Positions 24,436 through 33,875 of a stretch of DNA of 64,000 nucleotides are shown here, piece after piece; position 1 is the first letter of the stretch; each line of letters opens with the position of its first letter. The stretch comes from Geobacillus genomosp. 3 (GTDB lineage: Bacteria > Bacillota > Bacilli > Bacillales > Anoxybacillaceae), in the NCBI RefSeq assembly GCF_000445995.2, contig NC_022080.4:806001-870000 (forward strand). The letters run 5' to 3'. The notes under the pieces were generated by a model. That model made no database searches. It was not told where the DNA came from and saw only the letters and a list, made by a program, of their open reading frames with translations. The translations under genes and the position numbers were made by a program.

Positions 24436-25851
24436 ATGAATTTGTTTCGTAAAAAACCGATTCAAGCACTTTTAAACGAATCGGGGGCGAAAGGAGCCTC
24501 ACTGCGAAAAGAATTAGGCGCATTCGACTTAACGATGCTCGGCATCGGCGCCATCATCGGGACAGGCATTTTTGTTCTGACCGGGGTGGCGGCGGCGGAG
24601 CACGCCGGTCCGGCGCTCGTTCTATCGTTTATTTTATCTGCATTGGCGTGCGCATTCGCCGCGCTTTGCTACGCGGAGTTCGCCTCAACCGTGCCGGTGT
24701 CGGGGAGCGCGTACACATATAGCTATGCAACGTTCGGCGAACTGTTTGCCTGGATTTTAGGTTGGGACTTGATTTTAGAGTATGGGGTTGCCTCATCAGC
24801 GGTGGCCGCCGGCTGGTCCGGCTATTTTCAAGGGCTGCTTGCCGGCTTTGGTATTGAGCTGCCAAAGGCGCTCACGAGTGCGTACAACCCGGAGAAAGGA
24901 ACGTTTATCGATTTACCGGCCATTCTCATCATTTTGTTCATTACCTTTTTGTTGAACATGGGGGCGAAAAAATCAGCCCGTTTCAATGCGATCGTTGTCT
25001 TTATTAAAGTGGCAGTCATCTTGCTTTTCTTGGCAGTTGGCGTTTGGTATGTCAAGCCGGAAAACTGGACGCCGTTTATGCCTTTCGGGTTTGCGGGCGT
25101 AGCGGCCGGCGCCGCGACCGTGTTTTTCGCTTACATTGGATTTGATGCGGTGTCGACCGCGGCGGAAGAAGTGCGAAACCCGCAGCGCAATATGCCAATC
25201 GGCATCATTGTGTCGCTGCTTGTTTGTACATTATTGTATGTCGCGGTCTCGCTCGTATTGACGGGCATTGTTCCGTACGAGCAGCTGAACGTAAAAAATC
25301 CGGTAGCGTTCGCGTTAACCTATATCAATCAAGACTGGGTCGCCGGCTTTATTTCACTTGGAGCGATTGCCGGTATTACGACAGTGTTACTTGTCATGCT
25401 TTATGGGCAAACGCGTCTCTTTTATGCCATCAGTCGCGACGGTTTACTGCCGAAAGTGTTCGCCCGCATTAGCCCGACCCGCCAGGTGCCATACGTAAAC
25501 ACGTGGCTAACCGGCACGGTTGTTGCGGTATTCGCGGGCATCATCCCGCTGAACAAACTGGCGGAACTGACAAACATTGGCACACTTTTTGCTTTTATTA
25601 CCGTATCAGTGGGCGTTTTAGTACTGCGCAAAACACAGCCCAACTTAAAGCGGGCGTTTCGCGTCCCGTTCGTTCCGGTCGTTCCGATTTTAGCGGTTTT
25701 GTTCTGCGGCTACTTAGTCCTTCAGCTCCCAGCGACGACATGGATCGGTTTTATTTCGTGGCTGCTTATCGGCTTGGTGATTTACTTTGTTTACGGCCGG
25801 AAGCATAGCGCACTCAATCAAACGGCCGAAAGTGAAGAGAAAGTCGGCTGA
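24436..25851 (+). CDS. Cationic amino acid permease (APC family, GkApcT-like)
   Basis: 471 residues, 12 helices. Helix 1 carries GIGAIIGTGIFVLTG, the substrate-binding APC motif; FFAYIGFDAVSTAAEEVRNP is the helix 6 signature. From memory it closely follows the structurally studied Geobacillus kaustophilus ApcT homologue of animal CAT transporters, starting MNLFRKKPIQ. It is a proton-coupled importer of broad L-amino acid range. It is monocistronic, with promoter and terminator both seen. Confidence 0.92.
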   Translation: MNLFRKKPIQALLNESGAKGASLRKELGAFDLTMLGIGAIIGTGIFVLTGVAAAEHAGPALVLSFILSALACAFAALCYAEFASTVPVSGSAYTYSYATFGELFAWILGWDLILEYGVASSAVAAGWSGYFQGLLAGFGIELPKALTSAYNPEKGTFIDLPAILIILFITFLLNMGAKKSARFNAIVVFIKVAVILLFLAVGVWYVKPENWTPFMPFGFAGVAAGAATVFFAYIGFDAVSTAAEEVRNPQRNMPIGIIVSLLVCTLLYVAVSLVLTGIVPYEQLNVKNPVAFALTYINQDWVAGFISLGAIAGITTVLLVMLYGQTRLFYAISRDGLLPKVFARISPTRQVPYVNTWLTGTVVAVFAGIIPLNKLAELTNIGTLFAFITVSVGVLVLRKTQPNLKRAFRVPFVPVVPILAVLFCGYLVLQLPATTWIGFISWLLIGLVIYFVYGRKHSALNQTAESEEKVG

Positions 25852-25867
25852 TTGGCCAATGGAAAAA

Positions 25868-25909
25868 GAAGAGGCTTTCCTGAACGAGGGGTCGGGAAAG
25901 CCTCTTTTT
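25868..25909 (+). terminator. Terminator of the APC permease
   Basis: AGAGGCTTTCC 25870-25880 pairs with GGAAAGCCTCT 25895-25905, followed by TTTT. Confidence 0.92.
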
Positions 25910-26032
25910 GTTCGGTCGACGTTCCTTGCCTGGAATGATTTTTTTCTTGAATGACGGCCATATTTCCCTTACCATGTACGAATAGTGTAAAGAAAAAGCG
26001 TCAGTCCGTCTTGTATAAGCGGGGTGAAATCG

Positions 26033-26773
26033 ATGTTTGGTACATTATTAAAAAAGAGAGAGAGGACGCTTGAACAGACGGTTGCGGAAATCCAACAAGG
26101 GAATGAAGCGCTGCGCAACGAATTGATTCAACAATATAAGCCGTTTATCGCCAAAACGGCCTCGAGCGTGTGCAAGCGGTTCATTCGCGAAGAGGATGAT
26201 GAGGCGAGCATCGGGCTGATCGCCTTTAATGAAGCGATTGAAAAGTATGCGCCGCATAAAGGAGGTTCCTTCCTCTCGTTCGCTGAGTTGCTCATTAAAC
26301 GGCGCCTGATTGACTATATTCGGAAAGAGGCGAGAATACGGGATGCATTATGGCATGTCGAGAACGGGGAGGATCACGAATATACGGCGCAAACATACTT
26401 GGACGCCAGACTCTCTGTCGATGAATTTTACAAACAAATCGAACAGGAGCAGCGCCGAGAAGAAATCATCCATTACCAGCAAGTGCTGAAACAATTCGGC
26501 ATTCATTTTCACGATTTAGTTGAACAGTCGCCAAAACATAAAGACGCCCGCCTAAACGCCATTCGTGTCGCCCAGCTGCTTGTGGAGAAAGAGGAACTGC
26601 TCGGCCTGTTGTTCCAAAAAAAGCAGTTGCCCATTAAACAGCTGGAAACGATGGCGTCCGTCAGCCGCAAAACGATTGAGAGAAATAGAAAATACATTAT
26701 TGCGGTCGCGGTCATTTTGGCGGGCGACTATCTTTACTTAAAGGACTATATAAAAGGGGTGCTTCCATCGTGA
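26033..26773 (+). CDS. sigI: RNA polymerase sigma factor SigI
   Basis: 246 residues. EDDEASIGLIAFNEAIEKY and GGSFLSFAELLIKRRLIDYIRKE are sigma-70 region 2 in its SigI variant; the C-terminal ASVSRKTIERNRKYIIAVA is the distinctive SigI helix-turn-helix. SigI responds to heat and cell-envelope stress in Bacillus and is held by the membrane anti-sigma factor RsgI, encoded next with a 4-base overlap. Start ATG 26033 follows GGGGTG by 6 bases; GTG 26024 is less likely. Confidence 0.92.
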   Translation: MFGTLLKKRERTLEQTVAEIQQGNEALRNELIQQYKPFIAKTASSVCKRFIREEDDEASIGLIAFNEAIEKYAPHKGGSFLSFAELLIKRRLIDYIRKEARIRDALWHVENGEDHEYTAQTYLDARLSVDEFYKQIEQEQRREEIIHYQQVLKQFGIHFHDLVEQSPKHKDARLNAIRVAQLLVEKEELLGLLFQKKQLPIKQLETMASVSRKTIERNRKYIIAVAVILAGDYLYLKDYIKGVLPS

Positions 26774-27816
26774 AAAAGGGGATTGTGCTGGAATTGGACG
26801 AAGAGTTCGTCACCGTGTTGACGCCGGAAGGGGAGTTCCTTCGAGTAAAAAAGGAAGGGGAGTGTGAAATCGGCGAAGAGATTGAGGCGGGCGTAGTAAA
26901 AAAACCCTTTCCATTTCATCGCCGTTCGTTTCGATATGCGGTGGTGAGCGCTTTGGTAGCCGCCGTGCTGCTTATTACCACCTGGGTTCAATGGCCTTCC
27001 GACGCGGTGTATGCTTATATGTCGATCGACATTAATCCGAGCATTGAAGCGGGAGTCGATGATGAGCTCCATGTGTTGACGTTAAAGGCGTATAATGAGG
27101 AAGGAAAAAACGTGCTTGCGGCGCTTCCTTCATGGAAAAATGAAACGTTTTCTGCTGTGGCGAAACAGATTATTGCATTGAGCGAACAAAAGGGATATTT
27201 AAATGAGGGCGGGGAAGTGCTCATTACGACGGTAGAGAAAGAGCACGACGCCTCCTCGGCGCGGAAGTTGTCCGCTGAGCTCGCTGAAATTCGGCGGTCG
27301 GTAGCGGATGATCGGATCGTGATTACGACGGCGAACAGCACGATGGAAGTGCGCAGCCGGGCAGCCGAACGGGGAATGACAACCGGCAAACTATTGCAAA
27401 TCGAGAAAAAAGCAAAGCCGGCTTCATCGACATCTGTCAAACCGAACAAAGGGAAAGGCCAAGGCGGAAGGGAAGAAAAGAAAACATCGTCACCGAAAGG
27501 GCAAAAACGGGAGCAGCCGCAATCGAAACAAAAGCATGACGAGCAGAAATCAAAGCAACAGAAAAAAGAAAAACAGCCGCCGCACGAGCGGAAAAACTCC
27601 GGTTCAAATAAAGAAAATTCTCCTTCGGATAAGGAAATTTCTCCGAAAGGGAAAAACCATGGAAACGCCCGACCATCGCGGCCGGGCGGTCATTATGTGG
27701 AGAAAAAAGAGGCGGGCGGACGGCCGGATGGCAGTGGCCAAAAAGAGCGGCACGAGCCCACCCGCCCCGACCGTCAGCCGGAAGCAATGGATTCCAAAAC
27801 GAAAAAAGCCGAGTGA
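26770..27816 (+). CDS. rsgI: Anti-sigma-I factor RsgI
   Basis: 348 residues from GTG 26770 overlapping the sigI stop. A cytoplasmic RsgI domain (about 1-50) is followed by a single membrane helix (about 57-75), then the juxtamembrane VYAYMSIDINPSIEAGV with the Asn-Pro pair where RsgI proteins cut themselves, and an extracellular domain to about 210. The last 130 residues are a Lys/Gln/Ser/Pro-rich disordered tail, with no carbohydrate-binding module such as clostridial RsgI carries. Confidence 0.92.
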   Translation: MKKGIVLELDEEFVTVLTPEGEFLRVKKEGECEIGEEIEAGVVKKPFPFHRRSFRYAVVSALVAAVLLITTWVQWPSDAVYAYMSIDINPSIEAGVDDELHVLTLKAYNEEGKNVLAALPSWKNETFSAVAKQIIALSEQKGYLNEGGEVLITTVEKEHDASSARKLSAELAEIRRSVADDRIVITTANSTMEVRSRAAERGMTTGKLLQIEKKAKPASSTSVKPNKGKGQGGREEKKTSSPKGQKREQPQSKQKHDEQKSKQQKKEKQPPHERKNSGSNKENSPSDKEISPKGKNHGNARPSRPGGHYVEKKEAGGRPDGSGQKERHEPTRPDRQPEAMDSKTKKAE

Positions 27817-27833
27817 TTGCGCTCGGCTTTATT
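27802..27833. terminator. Bidirectional terminator between rsgI and SASP gene
   Basis: AAAGCCGAG 27805-27813 pairs with CTCGGCTTT 27822-27830, with A-rich and T-rich flanks. It covers the ends of both convergent genes. Confidence 0.85.
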
Positions 27834-28029
27834 CTGTTCTTCGGCCTGCCAACTCGCTTTGCGCCTGGGCGACGAGCCGTTTCGTAATTTCCCCGCCGAC
27901 GGAGCCGTTGGCGCGTGAAACAGTGCCAGCTCCGAGCTGTACACCAAACTCTTGGGCGATTTCATATTTAATTTGTTCTAACGCTTGTTCAATGCCTGGA
28001 ACGAGCAGTTTGTTGCTTCCACGTGCCAT
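27829..28029 (-). CDS. Small acid-soluble spore protein, alpha/beta type
   Basis: 66 residues: [20 protein letters not shown], then EFGVQLG and [20 protein letters not shown], the two conserved SASP blocks including the germination protease site (EIA). It coats and protects spore DNA. AAAGGAGG precedes ATG 28029. Presence shows a sporulating host. Confidence 0.95.
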   Translation of the reverse strand: MARGSNKLLVPGIEQALEQIKYEIAQEFGVQLGAGTVSRANGSVGGEITKRLVAQAQSELAGRRTE

Positions 28030-28134
28030 CTGATTTGCCTCCTTTTAATGTTTTAGTCTGGCACCATTAGTATGTGCGAGCAAGCAGGGGTGGATAGGTG
28101 GGAATTAAAGGGAGGAATTATTGTCAAAAAAAGA

Positions 28135-28194
28135 TTGCAAACGTTTTCGGTCTATGGTTTAATGGAGTCAACGACAGGATTCGAAACGTTTTGG
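28135..28194 (+). promoter_or_regulatory. Promoter and two operators of the LacI-type repressor gene
   Basis: TTGCAA 28135-28140, 17 bases, TTTAAT 28158-28163. Operator CAAACGTTTTCG (28138-28149) lies inside the promoter and CGAAACGTTTTGG (28182-28194) runs into the ribosome site, consistent with autorepression. Confidence 0.7.
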
Positions 28195-28204
28195 AGGAAT
28201 GGCA

Positions 28205-29221
28205 GTGACAACGATTAAAGATATTGCCAAAGCGGCAGGGGTTTCGATTACTACGGTTTCACGTGCGTTAAACGGCTATTCCGACGTCAATGAAAACACA
28301 AGGCAAAAGATCATTGATATTGCCAAGCAACTAAACTACAGCCCGAATACGCTCGCGCGTGGACTTGTCATGAATAAATCGAAAACGATCGGATTGCTCG
28401 TTTCCGGATTGACAAAGGAAAGTGCCAAGGACAATTTTACGTTTGAGGTGCTAGCCGGCGTCAACGAATATGTAAGTGAAGTCGACTATGATATGGTGTT
28501 GTTCAGTACGACGTCGACGAAACAGCGGGAAAAAACGTACACCCAACTGTGCCGGGAGCGCCGTGTTGATGGAGCAATTTTGCAAGGGATCCGCACCGAT
28601 GACCCGTACTTGCATGAAGTCGTGGAGAGCAACATTCCGTGTGTTCTGATCGATATTCCGATCGAGTCGAAGACGGTTGGCTATGTAACGACAGACAATG
28701 TGCTTGGGGCGAAAAACGCGGTGCGCCATTTAATTGAACTCGGGCATAAACGAATTGCCATGATTAACGGTTATGAGTACGCCTTTGTGAGCGAGCAGCG
28801 GCTGAAAGGATTTAAGGAGGCGCTTCTTGAGGGGGGGCTGCCAGTACGGGAATATTGGATTGCAAATGGGGCGTTTCGTGAAGAAATTGCCGAGCAGGAA
28901 GCGTTGCGGTTGCTTCAGCACTACCCAGAAATCACAGCGTTTTTTTGTGCCAGCGATTTAATGGCGCTCGGCGTTATTAAGGCCGTAAAACGGCTTGGAA
29001 AGCGGGTGCCGGAGGATGTCGCGGTCATCGGTTATGACGACATTATTTTAGCCTCATACTCCTCGCCTTCGCTATCAACAGTCGCACAGGATAAGTTCGC
29101 TATGGGGTATGAAGCTGCTAAGTTGCTGATTGCCATGTTGGAAGGAAAGGCGGATTCGCACGTGAAAGTTTTGCAAACAGAGCTGAAGATCCGGGCATCG
29201 ACGGCCAAGGGGGAGAAGTAG
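28205..29221 (+). CDS. LacI family transcriptional repressor of the sugar locus
   Basis: 338 residues. The N-terminal helix-turn-helix TIKDIAKAAGVSITTVSRALNGY and the hinge NYSPNTLARGLV are followed by a periplasmic-binding-protein-like effector domain (TIGLLVSGL, RRVDGAILQG, AFFCASDLMALG, DVAVIGYDD). GTG 28205 is preferred because GGAGG (28193-28197) is 7 bases before it, but only one base from ATG 28199. AAACGTTTT sites sit before this gene and before the glycosidase gene, so it probably controls both. Confidence 0.9.
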   Translation: MTTIKDIAKAAGVSITTVSRALNGYSDVNENTRQKIIDIAKQLNYSPNTLARGLVMNKSKTIGLLVSGLTKESAKDNFTFEVLAGVNEYVSEVDYDMVLFSTTSTKQREKTYTQLCRERRVDGAILQGIRTDDPYLHEVVESNIPCVLIDIPIESKTVGYVTTDNVLGAKNAVRHLIELGHKRIAMINGYEYAFVSEQRLKGFKEALLEGGLPVREYWIANGAFREEIAEQEALRLLQHYPEITAFFCASDLMALGVIKAVKRLGKRVPEDVAVIGYDDIILASYSSPSLSTVAQDKFAMGYEAAKLLIAMLEGKADSHVKVLQTELKIRASTAKGEK

Positions 29222-29273
29222 CCGCTGCGTTATTTGCGAAGGTCACAAGGGATATATTTTTTTTAAGGAAAAA

Positions 29274-29287
29274 CGGAAACGTTTCGG
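29274..29287. promoter_or_regulatory. LacI-type operator O1 of the glycosidase operon
   Basis: CGGAAACGTTTCGG is an inverted repeat centred at 29280/29281. Confidence 0.65.
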
Positions 29288-29313
29288 GATAGAAAAGAAA
29301 GTATATTCGGTAA

Positions 29314-29327
29314 TCAAAACGTTTTCT
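29314..29327. promoter_or_regulatory. LacI-type operator O2 of the glycosidase operon
   Basis: CAAAACGTTTTC centred at 29320/29321, 40 bases from O1. Confidence 0.65.
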
Positions 29328-29352
29328 TAATCGTTTTCTTTTTGTTTTAATC

Positions 29353-29366
29353 CCAAAACGTTTTGG
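29353..29366. promoter_or_regulatory. LacI-type operator O3, perfect palindrome
   Basis: CCAAAACGTTTTGG centred at 29359/29360, 39 bases from O2 and just upstream of a TATAAA -10 candidate (29374-29379). Confidence 0.75.
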
Positions 29367-29408
29367 TATTGTGTATAAAATTGGAAAACATCAAGAGGAG
29401 GAAGTAAC

Positions 29409-31505
29409 ATGGATTACCGTGTGATCAAGGAAAACGACTTATTTTTGCTGACAGACGGTGAGGGGAATATCCCGGAGCACCATCCATACGGGCTTGGTTT
29501 ATACACGAAAGATACCCGTTTTTTAAGCAAATGGGATTTGCGCATCAACAGAGAAAAACCAGTGTTGCTGTCGTCTGACGCCGCAGAAAATTATGCCGCC
29601 ACGATTTTGTTGACGAACCCGCATATGGAGAAAAACGGGGAAGTTATATTATGGCGTGAATCGGTTGAAATTGAGCGAAAGCGCTTCATATACGGCGATG
29701 TTCTCTATGAAACGATGAAATTAAAAAACTATAATCCAAAGCGGGTGCAGTTTGAAATCAATGTACATATGGATGCGGATTTTGCTGACATGTTTATTGT
29801 TCGCGGATTTCAGACAGGGGAAGTTGGAAAACGGACCGGACAGATAATCGGCGATCGCTCGTTAACGTTTGGCTATGTGGGGAGCGACGGGATCAGGCGG
29901 GCAACACGAATCACCTGGGATCGGCCGGAAAAGGCAGTGTTTGAGCACGGAGAAATCTCTTTTCATTTTGTTCTCGAACATGAGGAGGAGCAAAGTATTA
30001 CTTTTACGATCGCACCGCATATAGGAGAAGCGGAAGAGAAACAACCTGTTCCGCCGGAGGAGGCGTTTCGCCGCCTGAGAAAATCGTATCAACGCTGGGA
30101 AGAGAACATAACGAAAATTACAACCGATGACCGCCATCTTGAACGCCTTGTCCATCGCGGGATCATCGACTTGCGGGTGCTGCTGACCGACTTAGGATAT
30201 GGACAGTTTCCAGTAGCCGGGTTGCCGTGGTTTGGGGTGCCGTTTGGCCGTGACAGTCTTATCGCTGCGCTGCAACTTCTTCCGTTCAATCACGAAGTGG
30301 CGAAAGGAACATTGCTGACGATGGCCCGATTTCAGGGAAAAAGGGAAGATCCGTGGCGGGATGAGCAGCCGGGAAAAATAATGCATGAAATCCGCTTTGG
30401 CGAGTTAGCCAATACGAATCAAATTCCATTTACCCCTTACTATGGAACGATCGACGCCACACCGCTGTTTTTAGTGTTGGTGACAGAGTACGTAAAATGG
30501 ACTGGAGATTTTGCTCTTTTCAGCCAGCTGCGCGGGCACATTGATGCGGCGCTTGCCTGGATTGATGAGTACGGCGACCGCGATGGCGACTTGTTTGTTG
30601 AGTATCATCAGCAATCGAGCAAAGGAATTGCGAACCAAGGATGGAAAGATTCTGGGGATTCGGTTGTCCATCGAGATGGCGAATACGCGCGTTCTCCGAT
30701 CGCCCTCGTCGAGGTGCAAGGGTATGTATACCAAGCGAAAACAGCACTGGCCGACATTTTCGAGCATCTCGGCGAGCGGGAGCGAGCCGATGAATTGCGT
30801 CGTCAAGCGGAGGTGTTGAAGGAGCGGTTTGACGAGCACTTTTGGATGGAAGATGTACAGTTTTACGCCATCGCTTTAGACGAAAAGAAAGAACGAGTCG
30901 GCACGGTGACGTCAAACCCTGGGCATGTACTGCTGTCGGGAATGCTGAATGAAGAGCGGGTCGAGGCGGTTGTTCAAATGCTTTTATCTGCAAAGATGTT
31001 TTCCGGCTATGGGATCCGCACGATGGGGGAAGGAGAAGCAGGGTATAATCCGATGAGCTATCATAACGGGAGCGTATGGCCGCACGACAACAGCTTGATT
31101 TTGCTTGGCCTCGGCAAGCTAGGAAAGCATCATGAGGTGAAAACAGTGATTCAAGGGTTGACGGAGGCGGCGAACTACTTTGAATATGACCGACTTCCGG
31201 AACTGTTTTGTGGATATGGGCGCTCGGTCGGCAAGCCGGTTCGCTACCCTGTCGCCTGCTCGCCGCAGGCATGGGCGGCCGGAACGCCGCTAGTGTTTAT
31301 TCAAACCTTGCTAGGATTGTTCCCGAATGCGCTTGAAAAGAAAATTTATTTATCTCCGATACTGCTTGATACGATGAACGTGTTGCGGGTGGAAAACATC
31401 TCTATCGGTGGTGGGCGGTTGTCATTGACCGTTATGCGCGAGAAGGAAAAGCTCAACGTCCAAATCGATGAAAATACGACAGGCTGGGATGTTGTCATTT
31501 GTTAA
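29409..31505 (+). CDS. Amylo-alpha-1,6-glucosidase-like (GDE) glycoside hydrolase
   Basis: 698 residues, cytoplasmic. The N-terminal beta-sandwich (about 1-215; LLTDGEGNI, GLYTKDTRFLS) is the GDE_N_bis domain. The C-terminal (alpha/alpha)6 barrel shows WFGVPFGRDSLIAALQ (about 276-291), NQGWKDSGDSVVH and YHNGSVWPHDNSLI, the acidic active-site segments of glycogen-debrancher-like hydrolases. Sugar imported by the neighbouring transporter is the probable substrate. AGGAGGA precedes ATG 29409. The substrate cannot be named from sequence. Confidence 0.85.
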   Translation: MDYRVIKENDLFLLTDGEGNIPEHHPYGLGLYTKDTRFLSKWDLRINREKPVLLSSDAAENYAATILLTNPHMEKNGEVILWRESVEIERKRFIYGDVLYETMKLKNYNPKRVQFEINVHMDADFADMFIVRGFQTGEVGKRTGQIIGDRSLTFGYVGSDGIRRATRITWDRPEKAVFEHGEISFHFVLEHEEEQSITFTIAPHIGEAEEKQPVPPEEAFRRLRKSYQRWEENITKITTDDRHLERLVHRGIIDLRVLLTDLGYGQFPVAGLPWFGVPFGRDSLIAALQLLPFNHEVAKGTLLTMARFQGKREDPWRDEQPGKIMHEIRFGELANTNQIPFTPYYGTIDATPLFLVLVTEYVKWTGDFALFSQLRGHIDAALAWIDEYGDRDGDLFVEYHQQSSKGIANQGWKDSGDSVVHRDGEYARSPIALVEVQGYVYQAKTALADIFEHLGERERADELRRQAEVLKERFDEHFWMEDVQFYAIALDEKKERVGTVTSNPGHVLLSGMLNEERVEAVVQMLLSAKMFSGYGIRTMGEGEAGYNPMSYHNGSVWPHDNSLILLGLGKLGKHHEVKTVIQGLTEAANYFEYDRLPELFCGYGRSVGKPVRYPVACSPQAWAAGTPLVFIQTLLGLFPNALEKKIYLSPILLDTMNVLRVENISIGGGRLSLTVMREKEKLNVQIDENTTGWDVVIC

Positions 31506-31565
31506 AAACGGGGGAAGGCTCCCCTTTCCCTGTGAATATAAACCATTTTTAGGGAGGTTGTTTAC

Positions 31566-32834
31566 ATGGGCAAAACAAAGTGGATGGCGACGCTAGGCAT
31601 TACGACATTGCTGTTTGGCAGCCTTTTGACCGGTTGCGGCGGTGGTGAGGAAGCGAAACAGGCAAACGGGGACAGCAAACAAGGGGAGAAAGTGGAGGTC
31701 ACATTAGCCGGCTGGGGCGGCAATCCGAGCGAGCAAAAGCTACTGCAGCAAACGCTCGACGATTTTGAGAAAACACACCCTAATATTAAAGTCAAATATG
31801 AGGTTATTGCCGATCAATATATGGATGTCATTAAAACCCGTTTAGCAGGGGGACAGGGGCCGGATGTTTTTTATCTCGATGCGTTTGAAGCTCCGGCTCT
31901 GATCGAAACTGGGGCGCTCGAGCCGCTTGACAAATATGTGACCGATGAGTTTGATATTGACGACTTTGAAAAACCGATGCTCGATGCATTTAAAGGGAAA
32001 GATGGGAAAATTTATGGATTCCCAAAAGATTATTCGACGTTGGCGCTGTTTTACAATAAAAAAATGTTTGAAGAAGCAGGCCTTGAGGTGCCGAAAACGT
32101 GGGATGAACTGCGAGAGGTAGCGAAAAAGCTAACGAAAGGGAAAGACGTATATGGGTTTGGCGTTGCCCCGGAATTAGCCCGCTTATACTACATTGCCGA
32201 GTCGAAAGGCGGCAAAGTCGTGACGGACAATAAGGCAAGCTTCGCTGATCCAAAAGTCGTCGGAGCGCTTCAGCCGATTGTTGATATGCATGTAAAAGAT
32301 AAGTCGGCAGCTCAGCCGAATGAAGTCGGGGCGACATGGGGTGGCGAGATGTTCGGCCAAGGCAAGGCCGCTATGGTGATTGAAGGAAACTGGGCGATTC
32401 CGTTTTTGCAAGATACGTTCCCTGATGTAGAGTTTGGAACAGCAGAGATCCCGATGATCAATGGCAAAAAAGCAACGATGGCGTATACGGTAGCCTATGT
32501 TATGAACAAAGATTCCCAAAAGAAAGAAGCAGCTTGGAAACTCATCTCGTATTTGACCGGGAAGGAAGGCATGAAAACATGGACAAGCAAGGGCTACGCC
32601 TTGCCGACGCGCAAATCGGTCGCTGCTGAACTCGGGTTTGACAAAGATCCGCTGCGAGCACCGTTAGTTGCCGGGGCGCCGTATGCAACTGTATGGCAAA
32701 ATGGCACGAACTTGCCCATTATTGTCAACAACTTCAATAACCAGTTCATCAGTGCTTTCTTAGGGGAGCGACCGCTTGCTGACGCATTGAAAGAGGCAGA
32801 AAAAACAGCGAACAGTGAAATTGAAAATAGATAA
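31566..32834 (+). CDS. Sugar ABC transporter substrate-binding lipoprotein
   Basis: 422 residues. Lipobox LLTGC (Cys near residue 21) after a short signal peptide; then an extracellular solute-binding family 1 fold (VTLAGWGGNPSEQKLLQQ, GQGPDVFYLDAFEAPAL, GFPKDYSTLALFYNKKMFEEAGLEVPKTW). It captures an oligosaccharide for the two permeases downstream. A hairpin after the gene probably keeps its message more abundant than that of the permeases. Confidence 0.92.
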   Translation: MGKTKWMATLGITTLLFGSLLTGCGGGEEAKQANGDSKQGEKVEVTLAGWGGNPSEQKLLQQTLDDFEKTHPNIKVKYEVIADQYMDVIKTRLAGGQGPDVFYLDAFEAPALIETGALEPLDKYVTDEFDIDDFEKPMLDAFKGKDGKIYGFPKDYSTLALFYNKKMFEEAGLEVPKTWDELREVAKKLTKGKDVYGFGVAPELARLYYIAESKGGKVVTDNKASFADPKVVGALQPIVDMHVKDKSAAQPNEVGATWGGEMFGQGKAAMVIEGNWAIPFLQDTFPDVEFGTAEIPMINGKKATMAYTVAYVMNKDSQKKEAAWKLISYLTGKEGMKTWTSKGYALPTRKSVAAELGFDKDPLRAPLVAGAPYATVWQNGTNLPIIVNNFNNQFISAFLGERPLADALKEAEKTANSEIENR

Positions 32835-32840
32835 ATGAAA

Positions 32841-32895
32841 ACAGGCCTCCGGCAGGAAAAAAGCTTCTGCCGGAGTGCTGTTCCTTTCTTTCTGG
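32841..32895 (+). terminator. Intercistronic hairpin after the binding-protein gene
   Basis: CTCCGGCAG 32847-32855 pairs with CTGCCGGAG 32867-32875, extended by ACAG/CTGT, then a T-rich stretch TTCCTTTCTTTC. It is likely a leaky terminator or RNA end-protector. Confidence 0.65.
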
Positions 32896-32960
32896 CAGCA
32901 GCTCCACGGCTGCGTTAGAAAGAGGGGGACAGCGATTCGATGGCAAGGGGATGAAAAAGG

Positions 32961-33860
32961 ATGAAGCAGACATTAACGAAAAAAATGTGGCGGGAAACAG
33001 GATCGGCTTACTTGTTCTTATCTCCAGCTTTATTTGTTCTTCTTTTATTTATTATCGGTCCGATCGTGTTCGCGGTTTTTTTGGCATTTCATAAAGTGCA
33101 ATTGTTGGGGGCGACATCGTTCGAGTTCGTCGGGTTTGATAACTTTACCCGCATAGCTAACGATACCCGGGCGAAAATCGCGCTGTGGAACACGCTGAAA
33201 TATGTAGTGATTGTCGTTCCGTGCCAAACGATTTTGGCTCTTGTGTTAGCCGCTACCTTAAATGCCGGGTTGAAAGGAGAAAGATTTTTCCGTATCGTTT
33301 ACTTTTTGCCGACCTTGACTTCTTCGGCGGTATTGACGCTTATTTTCATGTGGATGTACAACCAAAATGGCTTAATTAACCATGTACTTGAAGCAGTTGG
33401 ACTGCCGACATATAACTGGCTCGGCGATCCAGATGTCGCGTTGAATGCGATCATGATCATGAACATTTGGTCAACGGCTCCGTACTTTATGGTCATTTAT
33501 TTGGCGGCATTGCAAGATATTCCTGATTCCTTGTACGAAGCGGCGGAATTAGACGGGGCTAACGCCTGGCAGAAGTTTTGGCACGTCACTGTCCCGTATT
33601 TGCGCCCGGTCACATCGTTTGTAGTGATCATGGGACTGATCGGCACGTTCCAATTGTTTGACCAATCGTATATTTTCTCAGCTGGTTCTGGCGGACCGAA
33701 CAACTCTACGTTAACCGTTGTGCTTCTTATTTACCAATATGCGTTCAAAACGCTAGGAACGATGGGGTACGCTGCTGCATTGGCATTTGCGTTGGCCATC
33801 ATTATTTTAATCGCTACATTGCTTCAGCGGAAGTTATCGAAAGAGGAGTCCCTTTATTAA
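32961..33860 (+). CDS. Sugar ABC transporter permease (MalF-like)
   Basis: 299 residues, six helices, with the inner-loop EAA motif SLYEAAELDGANAWQKFWHVTVP (about 190-212) that docks the ATPase. It pairs with the next gene. No ATPase gene is in the locus; CUT1 importers of Bacillaceae commonly borrow an MsmX-type ATPase. Confidence 0.92.
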   Translation: MKQTLTKKMWRETGSAYLFLSPALFVLLLFIIGPIVFAVFLAFHKVQLLGATSFEFVGFDNFTRIANDTRAKIALWNTLKYVVIVVPCQTILALVLAATLNAGLKGERFFRIVYFLPTLTSSAVLTLIFMWMYNQNGLINHVLEAVGLPTYNWLGDPDVALNAIMIMNIWSTAPYFMVIYLAALQDIPDSLYEAAELDGANAWQKFWHVTVPYLRPVTSFVVIMGLIGTFQLFDQSYIFSAGSGGPNNSTLTVVLLIYQYAFKTLGTMGYAAALAFALAIIILIATLLQRKLSKEESLY

Positions 33861-33875
33861 GGAGTGGAGGACGAG

